Counted from the first letter of the stretch, positions 31,370 to 40,847 are shown. The stretch: 64,000 nt of DNA from Qipengyuania sp. (GCA_019745075.1 JAIETR010000007.1:16514-80513); one strand, 5' to 3'. Translations and numbers: made by a program. The notes: generated by a model from the letters alone, not told the origin.

Positions 31370-31504
31370 GTCACCACTCCCTGTTGGCGCGCGGAACTGC
31401 CGCCCGCGTCCTGGCGGGAAATTGCCCCGCCAGCGGCCGCGCGGCAATCGACAAATTCGCCAAAGACTTGCACTTTTCGATCACGGCCATAGGGTGTGTT
31501 CGTT

Positions 31505-32404
31505 ATGCAGCAGCCACCCGGCATCCGCGAAGTGGGGCTTTTCGGCCAGGAGTCGTTCGCGGCCGGCGCGGATCTCATTCATGTCGAGACCATCGCCGCC
31601 AGCGCGCGGGTGCACGACTGGTCGATTTCCGCGCACCGCCATCCGACGCTGGTGCAGCTGGCGCTGGTCACCGACGGGGGCGCGGCGATCGACACCGGCG
31701 GAGACCTGCGCCGTCCGCCCCTGCCGGCGCTGGTGGTGACGCCCTGCGACTGCCCGCATGCGTTCGAGTTCGATCCCGGGACCGGCGGCTGGGTGCTGTC
31801 GATCTCGGTCGAGCTGCTCGACGATCCGCGCCTGGGGGCGGTCGACCGCGACTATCTGCGCGGCGGCGCGCGGGCGAGCGTCGCCACGCTCGCGGGCGCG
31901 CCGGAACGCGCCGCGCTGATCGACGGGCTGTTCCGCCACATAGCCGCGCGCGAGCTGCATTCGCAGGTGCCGGTCAATGCCGCGACCTGCGCCAGCGTGG
32001 CGCTGATCCTGGCGCTCGGGGTGGAGATGGTCCAGCGCCCCGAGAGCAGCTCGCCCCCGCTCGAGAGCGACCGGCGCGAGCTGTTCCGGCGCTTCATGAC
32101 GCTGGTCGGCAAACGGCACCGCGAGAGCTGGACGATCCCCGAATACGCCGATGCGCTGGGCTGCAGCCAAGCGACGCTGACCCGCGTGTGCCGCGAATTC
32201 GGACGCCGGTCGCCGGCGCAGATCGTGATCGCCCGCCGGCTGATCGAGGCGCGGCGGCTGCTGACCTTCACCGACGCCAGCGTGGCCCGGATCGCGGACG
32301 CGCTCGGCTACCGCGACCCGGCCTATTTCGCGCGCAATTTCGCCAGCGGCGTGGGAATCAGCCCCGCCGCCTACCGCAAGCGCCACATGCGCCGGGTGGC
32401 CTGA
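31505..32404 (+). CDS. AraC-family transcriptional regulator
   Basis: Product of 299 residues. N-terminal cupin-like sensory half (HDWSISAHRHPTLVQLALV) and C-terminal double helix-turn-helix (YADALGCSQATLTRVCREFG, ARIADALGYRDPAYFARNFA). The arrangement resembles PobR-type regulators of aromatic acid catabolism. Divergent from the TonB receptor, so probably controls its expression. The ATG at 31505 was preferred to a GTG nine bases upstream. Confidence 0.85.
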   Translation: MQQPPGIREVGLFGQESFAAGADLIHVETIAASARVHDWSISAHRHPTLVQLALVTDGGAAIDTGGDLRRPPLPALVVTPCDCPHAFEFDPGTGGWVLSISVELLDDPRLGAVDRDYLRGGARASVATLAGAPERAALIDGLFRHIAARELHSQVPVNAATCASVALILALGVEMVQRPESSSPPLESDRRELFRRFMTLVGKRHRESWTIPEYADALGCSQATLTRVCREFGRRSPAQIVIARRLIEARRLLTFTDASVARIADALGYRDPAYFARNFASGVGISPAAYRKRHMRRVA

Positions 32405-32417
32405 ACGCCGGCGGGGA

Positions 32418-32840
32418 TCAGCCGGCGATCTCGTCGTCCCGAAAGAAGAACGCGATCTCGGTGGCCGCGTTGTCCTCGGAATCCGAGCCGTGGACCGAGT
32501 TCGCCTCGATGCCCTCGGCATAGGTCTTGCGGATGGTGCCCTCGGCGGCGTCCGCCGGGTTGGTCGCGCCCATGACGTCGCGGTTGGTCTTCACCGCGTC
32601 CTCTCCCTCGAGCACCTGCACCACCACCGGGCCGCTCGTCATGAAGTCGCACAGCTCGCCGTAGAACGGGCGTTCCTTGTGGACGGCGTAGAAGCCCTCG
32701 GCCTGCTGGCGGGTCATCCGGATGCGCTTGGAGGCGACGACGCGCAGGCCGGCATCCTCCAGCATCTTGGTGACCGCACCGGTCAGGTTGCGGCGCGTGG
32801 CGTCGGGCTTGATGATCGAAAAGGTGCGGGTGACCGCCAT
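32418..32840 (-). CDS. ndk: Nucleoside diphosphate kinase
   Basis: Product of 140 residues, standard length. [17 protein letters not shown] at the N-terminus and the catalytic histidine 117 in ANSVHGSDS. Transfers the gamma-phosphate from ATP to other nucleoside diphosphates. Confidence 0.97.
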   Translation of the reverse strand: MAVTRTFSIIKPDATRRNLTGAVTKMLEDAGLRVVASKRIRMTRQQAEGFYAVHKERPFYGELCDFMTSGPVVVQVLEGEDAVKTNRDVMGATNPADAAEGTIRKTYAEGIEANSVHGSDSEDNAATEIAFFFRDDEIAG

Positions 32841-32951
32841 GGGAAGCTCCAGAGAGGGGATAGCGATTGCGGAAAAGTCGCGGCGCTTTAGGCTGGCGGC
32901 GAAGGGCTTGCAAGCGGGGGCAAGGGGCGCGCGGTTGTGGCGGCGCGAGGG

Positions 32952-33452
32952 TTACGGACCGGCCGACGCGGCACGGTTCGCCGAAATCTCGACGCGCGTG
33001 CCGGCGGGGCCTCGACGCGCCGCTATCGCCAGCTCGCCGCCGCCGCCGACAAGAGGCCCGCCGATGCTCGCGCGCTCCTCGCCCCCGAGATCGAGAGAAA
33101 GCGCGACGCCGGCGCCCCGAGCCTGGGCGCGGTAGAACAGCATGACCTCGGCGAGCGCGTCGGGCGTCTCGAACACCAGCAGCACGCGCCGCGCGCCGGC
33201 GCGCTCGACCACGGTGTTGGAGATCACCTGCGCGCCCGGATAGAGCGTGAAGCCGGGCGGGAGGTGGACCGGCACCCGCGGGCCCGAGCGCATGAGCGTG
33301 GCGGCTTCTCCCCGCGGCGCGATGCGCGCGCGCACCTCGCCGCTGCCGGGTTCGCGGCCGGAGCCCGCCGGCGCCGGCGAGGCATGCCGGTCGTCGGCGC
33401 GCTCGCGGCACCCCGCGAGTTGGACGGCGGCAAGGACCATGAGCCAGCGCAT
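32952..33452 (-). CDS. Hypothetical lipoprotein
   Basis: Product of 166 residues. MRWLMVLAAVQLAGC is a lipoprotein signal with lipobox LAGC (Cys15). The body has HLPPGFTLYPGAQVISNTVV, VLLVFETPDALAEVMLFYRA and a Gly-rich C-terminal half. This pattern occurs in small sphingomonad proteins without assigned function. A longer in-frame opening upstream is not supported by the lipobox. Located 80 bp downstream of the PepSY gene. Confidence 0.65.
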   Translation of the reverse strand: MRWLMVLAAVQLAGCRERADDRHASPAPAGSGREPGSGEVRARIAPRGEAATLMRSGPRVPVHLPPGFTLYPGAQVISNTVVERAGARRVLLVFETPDALAEVMLFYRAQARGAGVALSLDLGGEERASIGGPLVGGGGELAIAARRGPAGTRVEISANRAASAGP

Positions 33453-33532
33453 GTCTGCCTGAACGCGCGAAGAGGCAATCGGCGCCCTTCGCCACCGGGG
33501 GCGGAAGGCGCGGCTCTTCTGCTTTGGCCGGT

Positions 33533-35026
33533 TTAGCCGCCGGCCCGGAGGGGCCCGCCGATCCCGATCTCGCGCCCGCGCGCCATTCCCGGCCGCTTCC
33601 ATACCGTTATCGCCGCCAACAGCAGGGACAGGTCGATCGCCAGCACGCCCGGCTCGACCCACCGGAAGGCGAGGACATGCGCGACCGCCGTTCCGACCAG
33701 CGCCAGCGCCAGGCCGGCGCGCAGGCGCGCCTCGGCGACCAGCTCCGGGCGCAGCGCGGCGCCGGCGAGCGCGACCGCCAGCCCCAGCCAGAAGGTGGCG
33801 ACCAGCGGCGCGTCGGGCCCGCCAAGCCCGCGCAGCCACGCCGTCAGCACCAGCAGCAGCGGGATGCCCCACACCACCACGATCCAGCATGCCGCGAGCC
33901 GCCGGCTGTCGCGGCCCCTGCGCTCGCGCTTGCACAGCCACAGCGTGGTCCCGGTGGCGGTGACCACGCAGAGCGCGAGGCCAAAGGCGATATAGGCCAG
34001 CTCCACCGGCAGTCCGGCGAAATCGCCGAAGTGCAGCTTGTACACCGAGCCGAAGGCCTGCCGCCCGATGCCGCCATCGGCGATTCCTACCTTGCCGGTG
34101 TAATTGCCCGCGCCGTCGAAGTTGTAGGCCTCGCCATAGATCAACCGCTGCGGATGTTCGGCGATGATCTGCACGAACTGTCCGCGCGTCATCGGATCGT
34201 GGACCACCACATAGGTCGGGAAGGTCTCGGGAAAGCGCGCCTGCACGGTTTCCAGCGCCCTTGCGATATTGGGGAGCGGCGCGGGGGCGCCGTCATGCGC
34301 CGGTTCCTCGCCGAAGATCTTGGCATAGACGGCGTCGGTCCGCTCGTGATCGAAACCCTGCGCCAGCGCGCTCGCTCCGGCATAGCTCAGCCCGATGAAA
34401 GCCCCGGTCAGAGTGACCGCCAGCGCGAAGGGCAGCGTCCATACCCCCAGCCGATTGTGCCAGTCGGCGCGCGCGAGCTGCGGATCGTGGCGCGCGCGCA
34501 GGCGAAACGCGTCCTTGACGATGCGCGGATGCGCGAGCACCCCGGTCACCAGCAGCGCCGCCAGCGCCACGCCGAGCGCGCCGACCAGGATCATGCCCCA
34601 GACGATCGGCAAAGTCAGGTTGATGTGCAGCGCCATCACGAACTCGGTCCACGTATGCGCCTCGCGGCCCGCGACCCGGCCCGCGCCATCGACATACCAG
34701 GCCTTGTTGTCGGTGGTGACGACGGCACGGGGCAGATCGTGCGTGGGCATCCGCACGAACAGATACGCGGTCCTGGGCAAATCCTGCTCGCGGGCGAGCG
34801 CCGCGCCGAGCGAGGCCTGGGCCGCCGCGGGCGACAGCACCGGCGCTTCGGCGATATTCGGCTGCTCCCAGCGCTGCCAGCGGTCGTGCACCACGATCAC
34901 GCAGCCGGTCAGCGCGATCAGATAGATCAGCGCCCCCGCCAGCAGCCCGATGGCGGCATGACCGGCAAGGGCGCGCTTGACGATACCGGGTCCGGTTTGC
35001 GCGGGTGCGGGTCGGGCTTCGGTCAT
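33533..35026 (-). CDS. PepSY-associated membrane protein (siderophore reductase type)
   Basis: Product of 497 residues. Four or more long hydrophobic segments, with histidines HAAIGLLAGALIYLIALTG, TEFVMALHINLTLPIVWG and RADWHNRLGVWTLPF, match the PepSY_TM (PiuB/FhuF-like) family, in which paired histidines are thought to bind haem and reduce ferric siderophores at the inner membrane. Additional C-terminal helices to about residue 490. Its ATG overlaps the upstream gene stop by 4 bp, third gene of the siderophore operon. Confidence 0.88.
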   Translation of the reverse strand: MTEARPAPAQTGPGIVKRALAGHAAIGLLAGALIYLIALTGCVIVVHDRWQRWEQPNIAEAPVLSPAAAQASLGAALAREQDLPRTAYLFVRMPTHDLPRAVVTTDNKAWYVDGAGRVAGREAHTWTEFVMALHINLTLPIVWGMILVGALGVALAALLVTGVLAHPRIVKDAFRLRARHDPQLARADWHNRLGVWTLPFALAVTLTGAFIGLSYAGASALAQGFDHERTDAVYAKIFGEEPAHDGAPAPLPNIARALETVQARFPETFPTYVVVHDPMTRGQFVQIIAEHPQRLIYGEAYNFDGAGNYTGKVGIADGGIGRQAFGSVYKLHFGDFAGLPVELAYIAFGLALCVVTATGTTLWLCKRERRGRDSRRLAACWIVVVWGIPLLLVLTAWLRGLGGPDAPLVATFWLGLAVALAGAALRPELVAEARLRAGLALALVGTAVAHVLAFRWVEPGVLAIDLSLLLAAITVWKRPGMARGREIGIGGPLRAGG

Positions 35027-35565
35027 GCGATCATCCACAGCAGCGTTCCGATCAGCGCCGCGATAGCGGGCTGGCTCGCCATGTCACGCGGGCCGGGGCG
35101 CGTCATCTGCCAGCTCATCAGCAGCGCCCATGCCAGCGGCTGCACGAACAGCATGACGGCAACCGAATTCGCACCCTGCGCGCCACCGCCGGTCATCAGC
35201 GCGTTGAGGGCGTAAGCCAACCACAGCGAGGCGGCGAAGCCGACCGGCGCCACCAGCGCGAACACCGCCAGCCTGCGTCCGGTCTCGCGCCACGAATGCG
35301 GCAGCGTGACCGAAGGGGCGCTTCCGGCCTTGCGGGCGCGGCCCGCCGGCGAGGCCCACGCGGCCTGCAGGATCAGCGCAAGCGCCGCCGCCATCCCGGC
35401 CACGCCGCCCAGCGCCAGCCCCCAGGCGCCATGCGCCAGCGTCAGCGCGATGAGCGAGGCGGCCGCCAGCAGCCACCCCGCCGCCGCCAGTCCGCGCCGT
35501 CCGCCCCAGCCGAGGCGGAGGAGCAGCAGCGAAAGCCCCGCTCCGCCCAGCGCCAGCGCGCTCAT
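35023..35565 (-). CDS. Integral membrane protein of the siderophore-uptake operon
   Basis: Product of 180 residues with about five hydrophobic segments. The first half (about residues 1-80, ending GRARKAG) resembles DUF3325-like small proteins next to TonB siderophore receptors; the second half (GRRLAVFALVAPVGFAASLWLAYALN, then VMLFVQPLAWALLMSWQM) looks like a DUF3649-type unit, so this may be two usually separate proteins joined. Assignment to those families is tentative. Its ATG overlaps the receptor stop by one base and its stop overlaps the PepSY ATG. Confidence 0.65.
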   Translation of the reverse strand: MSALALGGAGLSLLLLRLGWGGRRGLAAAGWLLAAASLIALTLAHGAWGLALGGVAGMAAALALILQAAWASPAGRARKAGSAPSVTLPHSWRETGRRLAVFALVAPVGFAASLWLAYALNALMTGGGAQGANSVAVMLFVQPLAWALLMSWQMTRPGPRDMASQPAIAALIGTLLWMIA

Positions 35566-37673
35566 CAGTACCTCACGCTCACCGTGCCCAGGATCGAGCG
35601 CGGCGCGCCGTAATAGCTCTGGTTGAAGGTCAGCGAGGAGAGATAGCGGGCGTTGGTCAGGTTGCGCAGGTTGAGGCTCAGCCCGACATTCCCGGTCAGG
35701 TCGTAGCGCGCGAGCAGATCGATCAGCGCATAGGCGCCTTGTTCGATCCGGATCGACCGCCCGGTGGTGACGGATACTCCGCCCGGCTCGAAGGAGAAGC
35801 CGCTCTGGTATTGCGCCGAAGCGCCCAGCTTCCACCGCTCCAGTCCAGGCGGCGAATAGGTGAGGTTGAGCCGGCCGATATTGCGCGGCACGAAGGTCCG
35901 CTCGGGCCGGTCGTTCTCGTCGCGGATGCGCATCGCCGTGAAGCCGCCGGTCGCCTGCAGGCCGCGGGCGAGCATGCCGCCGAACTCGAGCTCGGCGCCG
36001 GTGGAGGTCGCATCGACGGGCTCGTAGACGGTGCGCCCCAGCGCGGGATCGAATCGGCCGAAGGCGGTGTTCATCTGGCGCGCCCGGAACACCGCGGCGC
36101 TGGCGTAGAGGCGGCCGCCGTTCCACTCGCCCTTGAGCCCGGCCTCGATATTGTCGCCCTCGATCGGCGGCAGGATGCGGTTGGCGGCGTTCAGCTCCAC
36201 CTGCGGGCGGAAGATGGTGGCGTAGCTGGCGTAGGCGCTGACGCTGGGCGTCAGGTCGAAGGTCGCGCCCACGAACGGCAGGAAGCGGCTGGCGTCGAAG
36301 TTCTGCGGGGCGCCGTAGGAGACGCCCTCGCTGCTGGCGCGGGTATAATTGCCGCCGAGCATCAGCTTGAGGCTGTCGGACGGATTCATCCGGACCAGGC
36401 CATAGACGGTCTCGCGCCGCGTGTGCTGATTGAGGCTGAGTTCGAACGCGGGAAAATCGGGCCGCGGGAAGTCGCCCCGGAACAGCGTGGCGAGCGGCAG
36501 CGCCAGCCCGACCCGCGAATAGTCGTAGGCCGAATATTGCAGATAGCTTTGCGCGCCGCGATTGGCGCCCACCATCACATCGTGCTCGCGCCCGCCCAGG
36601 CTCACCTTGCCCGCGACATAGCCCTCGATGGTGAGGTTGCGGGTCTCGCCGCTGAACTTGCCGGGATAGCTGAAGATCCCCTCGCCGGTGGTGCGGTCGG
36701 GATTGCCGTAGATGTAGAGCAGCTCGTCGTCCTCGCTCACCGCGCGGCGCAGCACGGTGAGGCGCGCGCTCCAGCCCCCGCCGAAATCATGCGCCAGATC
36801 GCCGAAGATCTGCCGGTCGATCACGTTCCAGCCCGCCCAGTTGGGGGCGTAGTTGGCCTCGCGCCGGAAATCGATGCGGGTGCCGTCGGTATAATAGAGC
36901 GGGATCGCGCCCCACATGGCGTTGCGGCTCCGGTGATCCTGCTGGCCATAGCCGGCGCTGAGCACGGTATTGGGCCCGAGGTCCGCCTCCACGATGCCGT
37001 AGCCGGTCCACCGGCGCAGCCTGTAGCGCTCGAGCTGGCTGCCGCTGTCGAGATAGGCCCCCACGGCCCGCGCGCGGATGGCGCCGCCGCGGACGATCGG
37101 CACGCTGACATCGCCATCGAGGCGCAGCGTATCGAACGAGCCATATTGCACGCTGCCCGCCAGCCGCGTGTCGGCATAGGGGCGCTTGCGGATGAAGTTG
37201 ACCACCGCGCTCGGGTTGCCTGTCGACGAGAGCAGCCCCGGCGCGCCGCGCACCACCTCGATGCGGTCGTAGATCGCGGTGTCGAGCGAGCCGGTCTGGA
37301 TGCCGAAGGCGAAGGGCAGGCCCACGCCGTCGATCTGGAAGGTCTGGATGTCGAATCCGCGCGCCGAATAATAGACGCGGTCGGTTTCGGCGGCGAGCAC
37401 GCTCACGCCCGGCACGGTGGTGAGCAGCGCGTTGACGTCGTTGAGCCGGAAATCGTCGATCTGCGCGCGCGTCGCCACGCTGATCGATTGCGGCGTCTCC
37501 TTCTGGCTCAGCGGAATGCGAAAGCCGGTGCGCTGTTCCTCGACGCCGTAGCCGCCGCTGCCCTCGCTGCGCTGTCCGGTGACGACGATCTGCGGCGGAT
37601 CCTCGGCCGCGGCGCTCTCCGCGGTCGTGGCGGCGGCGGCGGCGGCGAGAACAAGCGACGAGAAAACTGGCAT
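35565..37673 (-). CDS. TonB-dependent ferric-siderophore receptor
   Basis: Product of 702 residues. Signal peptide with cleavage near SAAAED, TonB-box region PQIVVTGQRSEG, siderophore-receptor plug (KETPQSISVATRAQIDDF, RIEVVRGAPGLLSSTGNPSA, VNFIRKRP) and a barrel ending VSVRY. The PQSISV segment is typical of FhuE/FoxA/FpvA-like receptors for hydroxamate or catecholate siderophores. First gene of an operon with the small membrane protein and the PepSY reductase. A candidate iron-responsive operator lies 53 bp upstream. Confidence 0.92.
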   Translation of the reverse strand: MPVFSSLVLAAAAAATTAESAAAEDPPQIVVTGQRSEGSGGYGVEEQRTGFRIPLSQKETPQSISVATRAQIDDFRLNDVNALLTTVPGVSVLAAETDRVYYSARGFDIQTFQIDGVGLPFAFGIQTGSLDTAIYDRIEVVRGAPGLLSSTGNPSAVVNFIRKRPYADTRLAGSVQYGSFDTLRLDGDVSVPIVRGGAIRARAVGAYLDSGSQLERYRLRRWTGYGIVEADLGPNTVLSAGYGQQDHRSRNAMWGAIPLYYTDGTRIDFRREANYAPNWAGWNVIDRQIFGDLAHDFGGGWSARLTVLRRAVSEDDELLYIYGNPDRTTGEGIFSYPGKFSGETRNLTIEGYVAGKVSLGGREHDVMVGANRGAQSYLQYSAYDYSRVGLALPLATLFRGDFPRPDFPAFELSLNQHTRRETVYGLVRMNPSDSLKLMLGGNYTRASSEGVSYGAPQNFDASRFLPFVGATFDLTPSVSAYASYATIFRPQVELNAANRILPPIEGDNIEAGLKGEWNGGRLYASAAVFRARQMNTAFGRFDPALGRTVYEPVDATSTGAELEFGGMLARGLQATGGFTAMRIRDENDRPERTFVPRNIGRLNLTYSPPGLERWKLGASAQYQSGFSFEPGGVSVTTGRSIRIEQGAYALIDLLARYDLTGNVGLSLNLRNLTNARYLSSLTFNQSYYGAPRSILGTVSVRY

Positions 37674-37725
37674 TGCAAGGCGACTCCCTGTCGGATCGGC
37701 AGCCGCCCTACTGCCTTCCGCCAAT

Positions 37726-37750
37726 ATTGCAAGTCATTCGCATTTGCAAT
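37726..37750 (-). promoter_or_regulatory. Candidate iron-responsive operator
   Basis: ATTGCAA (37726-37732) and TTGCAAT (37744-37750) form a perfect 7-bp inverted repeat with an 11-bp spacer ATGCGAATGAC on the minus strand. TGCAAATGCGAATGA is close to Fur-type boxes of alphaproteobacteria. It is upstream of a siderophore receptor gene, where Fur control is expected. Confidence 0.45.
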
Positions 37751-37763
37751 CTCTGCACCCCGC

Positions 37764-40700
37764 TCACGGTCTGTGCTCGGCGCTGCGCTGCCGCGCCGCT
37801 CGCCGGGCCACGCGGCGATTGCTGGCGACGCCGGCGGTGGCGAGCGGGTTCACCAGCGCTTCGTAGAGCCCGAAGAGATGCTCCACCCGGTCGCGGTCGC
37901 TGGCGAAGGGCGCGCGCCGGTAGAGCCGGTCGACCGCCTCGTCGAGCGCGCGGTGCGCCTTGCGCAGATTGCTGGGCATGGTGTCGGGATCGTAGAGATC
38001 GGCCAGGCTCGAGGTCGGATGCGCGGCGCGCGCGTCGAGCACCCCCTGCGCCAACGCCTCGACCCTGGCGCGCTGCGCGGGCGTGGCCTCAGGCCAGGGG
38101 AAGGTGTTGTAGACGACACCAACAGAATACATATAATCGGACTTCATTCGGCCCGTGATGGCCCGCATCCAAGCCATGTGCATGGTGCTTGTGAGGATGC
38201 CGAATTCCCAGAAGCTTGCGTTGGAAAGAAGACGAAGCTTGTCGCTCGGAACCGATGGAGGTTCCAGCCAACCGATAGGTACGAAATCGCGACGCTCCGA
38301 GCTTACCTGCGGAATTACGAGAAACGCCGCTTTTGGAATGACCGTCACGTGAAATTGCGTTGGGGCGCTTGCTAGGCTTGCCGCCGAACTTCCTTCTTTC
38401 GCCCGCGTTCCGTCTGGCTTGCCCTTGGGGCCAATCTCGCTCTTCCGAAATTTCCGAACAAGCTCAAGCCGGGACGAGACCTCGGACGAGGCGCGAACCG
38501 TAGCGGGTGGTGCGTCCTGGAGCGCAAGAATCCAGCGACGGCCATCATTGATGTATTCGCTTGCACCGAGGTAAGGCCGAATGAATGGGTCCATTGCTGG
38601 TTCTTTCTCCAACATGGATGCGCGTTCTTCGGCGCTGAAGGTTAGATAGCCACCGTCCAGCGGCTTGCTTCCAGTGAGGAGCCTGCTGGCGCCATTGATG
38701 GGCCTCCTTTCTTCCCGCACCACCAAATGCCGATCCGCGCCCTTGGCATCGAACAAATAGGCCGTCAGGGCGCCATGCCGGCTCTCGACCGGGTCGCGCT
38801 TGATGTCGGGATAGCTGAACAGCCGCTTCTCCGCCGGCTCGAAGTCGCGGTGCGTCAGGCCGATTATCACCACATGGACATGCGCCTTGCCGCGCGCCTC
38901 GCTGAACCAGTTGAAGGTGCGGTGCGCGAAGGCGATCTCCAGCCCGTGGCGGTCGAACAGCAGCGGCCAGAGCTGCGCCACCTGCTCGCCCTGGACGATT
39001 GAATTGGTGGCGACGAAGGCGATGCGGATGCGGCGGTTGGCGGTTCCAAAGCCCCTCCCGTTGTTCCTCCGGAACAGCTTCGCTTCCAGGGGAGGGGTTG
39101 GGGTGGGGGATGTCAGGGGAAGCGGAGTCGGCACAGGCCCCACCCCCGTCCCCTCCCCTGGAAGCGAAGCTGTTCCGGAGGAACAACGGGAGGGGCGACC
39201 GGCGCCATTCAGATACTGCCCCGCCTTGAGGAACCATGCCGCGACATAGTCGAGCGTGCCGCCCGAACCACCCAGCCCGGCGATCCGCCGTACCTGCGCG
39301 CGCTGCGCCGCAGTCTGGTATTTCGCTCCCACGAACGGCGGGTTGCCCATCACGAAGCTGCACCGTTCGGCGGGCAGCACATCGTTCCAGTCCACCTCCA
39401 GCGCGTCGCCGTGGTGGATCGTGGCGCCGCCGGTCAGCGGGATGCGCGCATAGTTGAGCCGGAACGCTTCGTTGATCGCATTGTTGGCGATGTGGTCCGC
39501 CATCCACAGCGCGACCTCGGCGATCATCGCCGGGAACTCCTCGTATTCGATGCCGTGGAACTGGTCGACCGTCACCCGGCTCAGCAGCGCGGCATCGATG
39601 GTCTGGTCGCGGTAGAGCTCCTTCAGGCAATCGAGCTCGAGCTTGCGGATTTCGCGATAGGCGATGACGAGGAAATTGCCGCAGCCGCAGGCCGGATCGA
39701 GGAAGCGCATCCGCGCCAGCCGCGCCTGGAACTCCAGCAGCAGCTTGTCCCTGGCGGTCTTGCGCGACTTCAGAGCTTCCAACTCGGCGCGCAGATCGTC
39801 GAGGAACAGCGGGCCGATCGCCTTGAGGATGTTCTCCTCGCTGGTGTAGTGCGCGCCCCTGGCGCGCCGCTCCTTCGCGTCCATCACGCTCTGGAACAGG
39901 CTGCCGAAAATCGCCGGGCTCACCGCCGACCAGTCGTGCCGGCAGGCGTCGAGCAGATCCTCGCGCATTTTCGCGTTGAAGACCGGCGTGCGCAGGTTTT
40001 CCGCGAACAGCCGCCCGTTGACGTAGGGGAACTGCTTCAGCTCGCCCGAGAGTTGCGCCTGCCGCTTGTCCTCGGGCGTGTCGAGCACCTCGAACAGCTG
40101 ATTGATCGCGCTCCCGACATTGCTCCCGTCCGGGTTGGTGTCGTGCTCGACGAGCTGGAGGAAGATGTCCTTGGGCTGGAAGATGCCGGTGTCGTCGGCG
40201 AACAGGCAGAACAGCAGCCGGACCAGATAACGCTCGAGATCGTGGCCGGTGTAGCCGCCTTCCTCCAGCGCATCGTGGATGCGGCCCATCAGCCCGGCGG
40301 CCTCGATGGTGACCGCTTCCTGCCGCTCGAAGCTGACGCGGCGGCCGAGCATGAAGTCGAACGCCTGGACGTGCTTGTGCAGATCGGCGAGCTCGAAACG
40401 CAGCGGCTCGCCCGCGCTGTCGCGGTCGCGCAGCACCCAGTTCCGGAAATCGCAGGTGAGGATGAAGCGCGGCTGCTCGGTGGCGTGGATACCCGCCAGA
40501 TAATCGAGCGCCTGTGTCTCCGCCTTCCTGAGGTCGAGCGTGGCGCTCTTCTGTTCGATCAGCAGGGTGCGCGGCCAGAACAGGTCGATGAAGCCCTGCC
40601 TGTTGTCGAGCAGTTTGACCCGCCGTTCGTAGTCCGCGACCTGGCGGCGCTTGATCCCGAAGATTTCGAAGAAGTCGTTGTAGAAGCTCTGGGTCTCGCC

Positions 40701-40778
40701 CTTCTCGTAGCGAGCGGTCCGCCACTCCTCGCTGAAGGCCTTGGCCCGGCGCGCGATTTCATCCCAACCCAGCCGCAT
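37764..40778 (-). CDS. MmeI-like fused restriction endonuclease-methyltransferase (type IIL) with a repeat insertion
   Basis: Product of 1004 residues. The N-terminal nuclease part has FIDLFWPRTLLIEQKSA (Asp about 65, Glu about 75, Lys about 77), matching the D-EXK site of MmeI. A helical spacer follows, then the gamma-class methyltransferase: motif I LDPACGCGNFL and motif IV VMGNPPFVG near residue 483. About residues 528-576 are not family sequence but the translation of a 144-bp inverted-repeat element. The presumed target-recognition domain (about residues 690-890) has visibly lower GC. Such proteins cut and modify one strand alone; some homologues (YeeA-type) only methylate. ATG 40778 chosen over GTG 40784. 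Whether it is active with the insert is unknown. Confidence 0.85.
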   Translation of the reverse strand: MRLGWDEIARRAKAFSEEWRTARYEKGETQSFYNDFFEIFGIKRRQVADYERRVKLLDNRQGFIDLFWPRTLLIEQKSATLDLRKAETQALDYLAGIHATEQPRFILTCDFRNWVLRDRDSAGEPLRFELADLHKHVQAFDFMLGRRVSFERQEAVTIEAAGLMGRIHDALEEGGYTGHDLERYLVRLLFCLFADDTGIFQPKDIFLQLVEHDTNPDGSNVGSAINQLFEVLDTPEDKRQAQLSGELKQFPYVNGRLFAENLRTPVFNAKMREDLLDACRHDWSAVSPAIFGSLFQSVMDAKERRARGAHYTSEENILKAIGPLFLDDLRAELEALKSRKTARDKLLLEFQARLARMRFLDPACGCGNFLVIAYREIRKLELDCLKELYRDQTIDAALLSRVTVDQFHGIEYEEFPAMIAEVALWMADHIANNAINEAFRLNYARIPLTGGATIHHGDALEVDWNDVLPAERCSFVMGNPPFVGAKYQTAAQRAQVRRIAGLGGSGGTLDYVAAWFLKAGQYLNGAGRPSRCSSGTASLPGEGTGVGPVPTPLPLTSPTPTPPLEAKLFRRNNGRGFGTANRRIRIAFVATNSIVQGEQVAQLWPLLFDRHGLEIAFAHRTFNWFSEARGKAHVHVVIIGLTHRDFEPAEKRLFSYPDIKRDPVESRHGALTAYLFDAKGADRHLVVREERRPINGASRLLTGSKPLDGGYLTFSAEERASMLEKEPAMDPFIRPYLGASEYINDGRRWILALQDAPPATVRASSEVSSRLELVRKFRKSEIGPKGKPDGTRAKEGSSAASLASAPTQFHVTVIPKAAFLVIPQVSSERRDFVPIGWLEPPSVPSDKLRLLSNASFWEFGILTSTMHMAWMRAITGRMKSDYMYSVGVVYNTFPWPEATPAQRARVEALAQGVLDARAAHPTSSLADLYDPDTMPSNLRKAHRALDEAVDRLYRRAPFASDRDRVEHLFGLYEALVNPLATAGVASNRRVARRAARQRSAEHRP
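39052..39195. repeat. 144-bp inverted-repeat element inside the MmeI-like gene
   Basis: Arms 39052-39097 and 39150-39195 are exact reverse complements of 46 bp; the 52-bp middle (39098-39149) is G/C-rich. Each arm begins CCCCTCCC and ends GGGGAGGGG. Total length is a multiple of three, and the reading frame of the host gene passes through without a stop. The encoded peptide is Pro, Gly, Thr and Arg rich, unlike the surrounding enzyme. Confidence 0.95.
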
Positions 40779-40847
40779 TCGCACCGACCCTCCGGCGGCT
40801 TAAGTGACGGGCGGGGAGCGGGTTGTCCAGATGGGGCTAGTGGCGCC

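Noticed and set aside
39052..39195. Idea that the inverted repeat is an intrinsic terminator or gene boundary splitting the MmeI-like gene in two
   Set aside because: The frame and the family sequence continue on both sides (KAGQYLN before, RIAFVATNSI after) and there is no T tract, stop or start.
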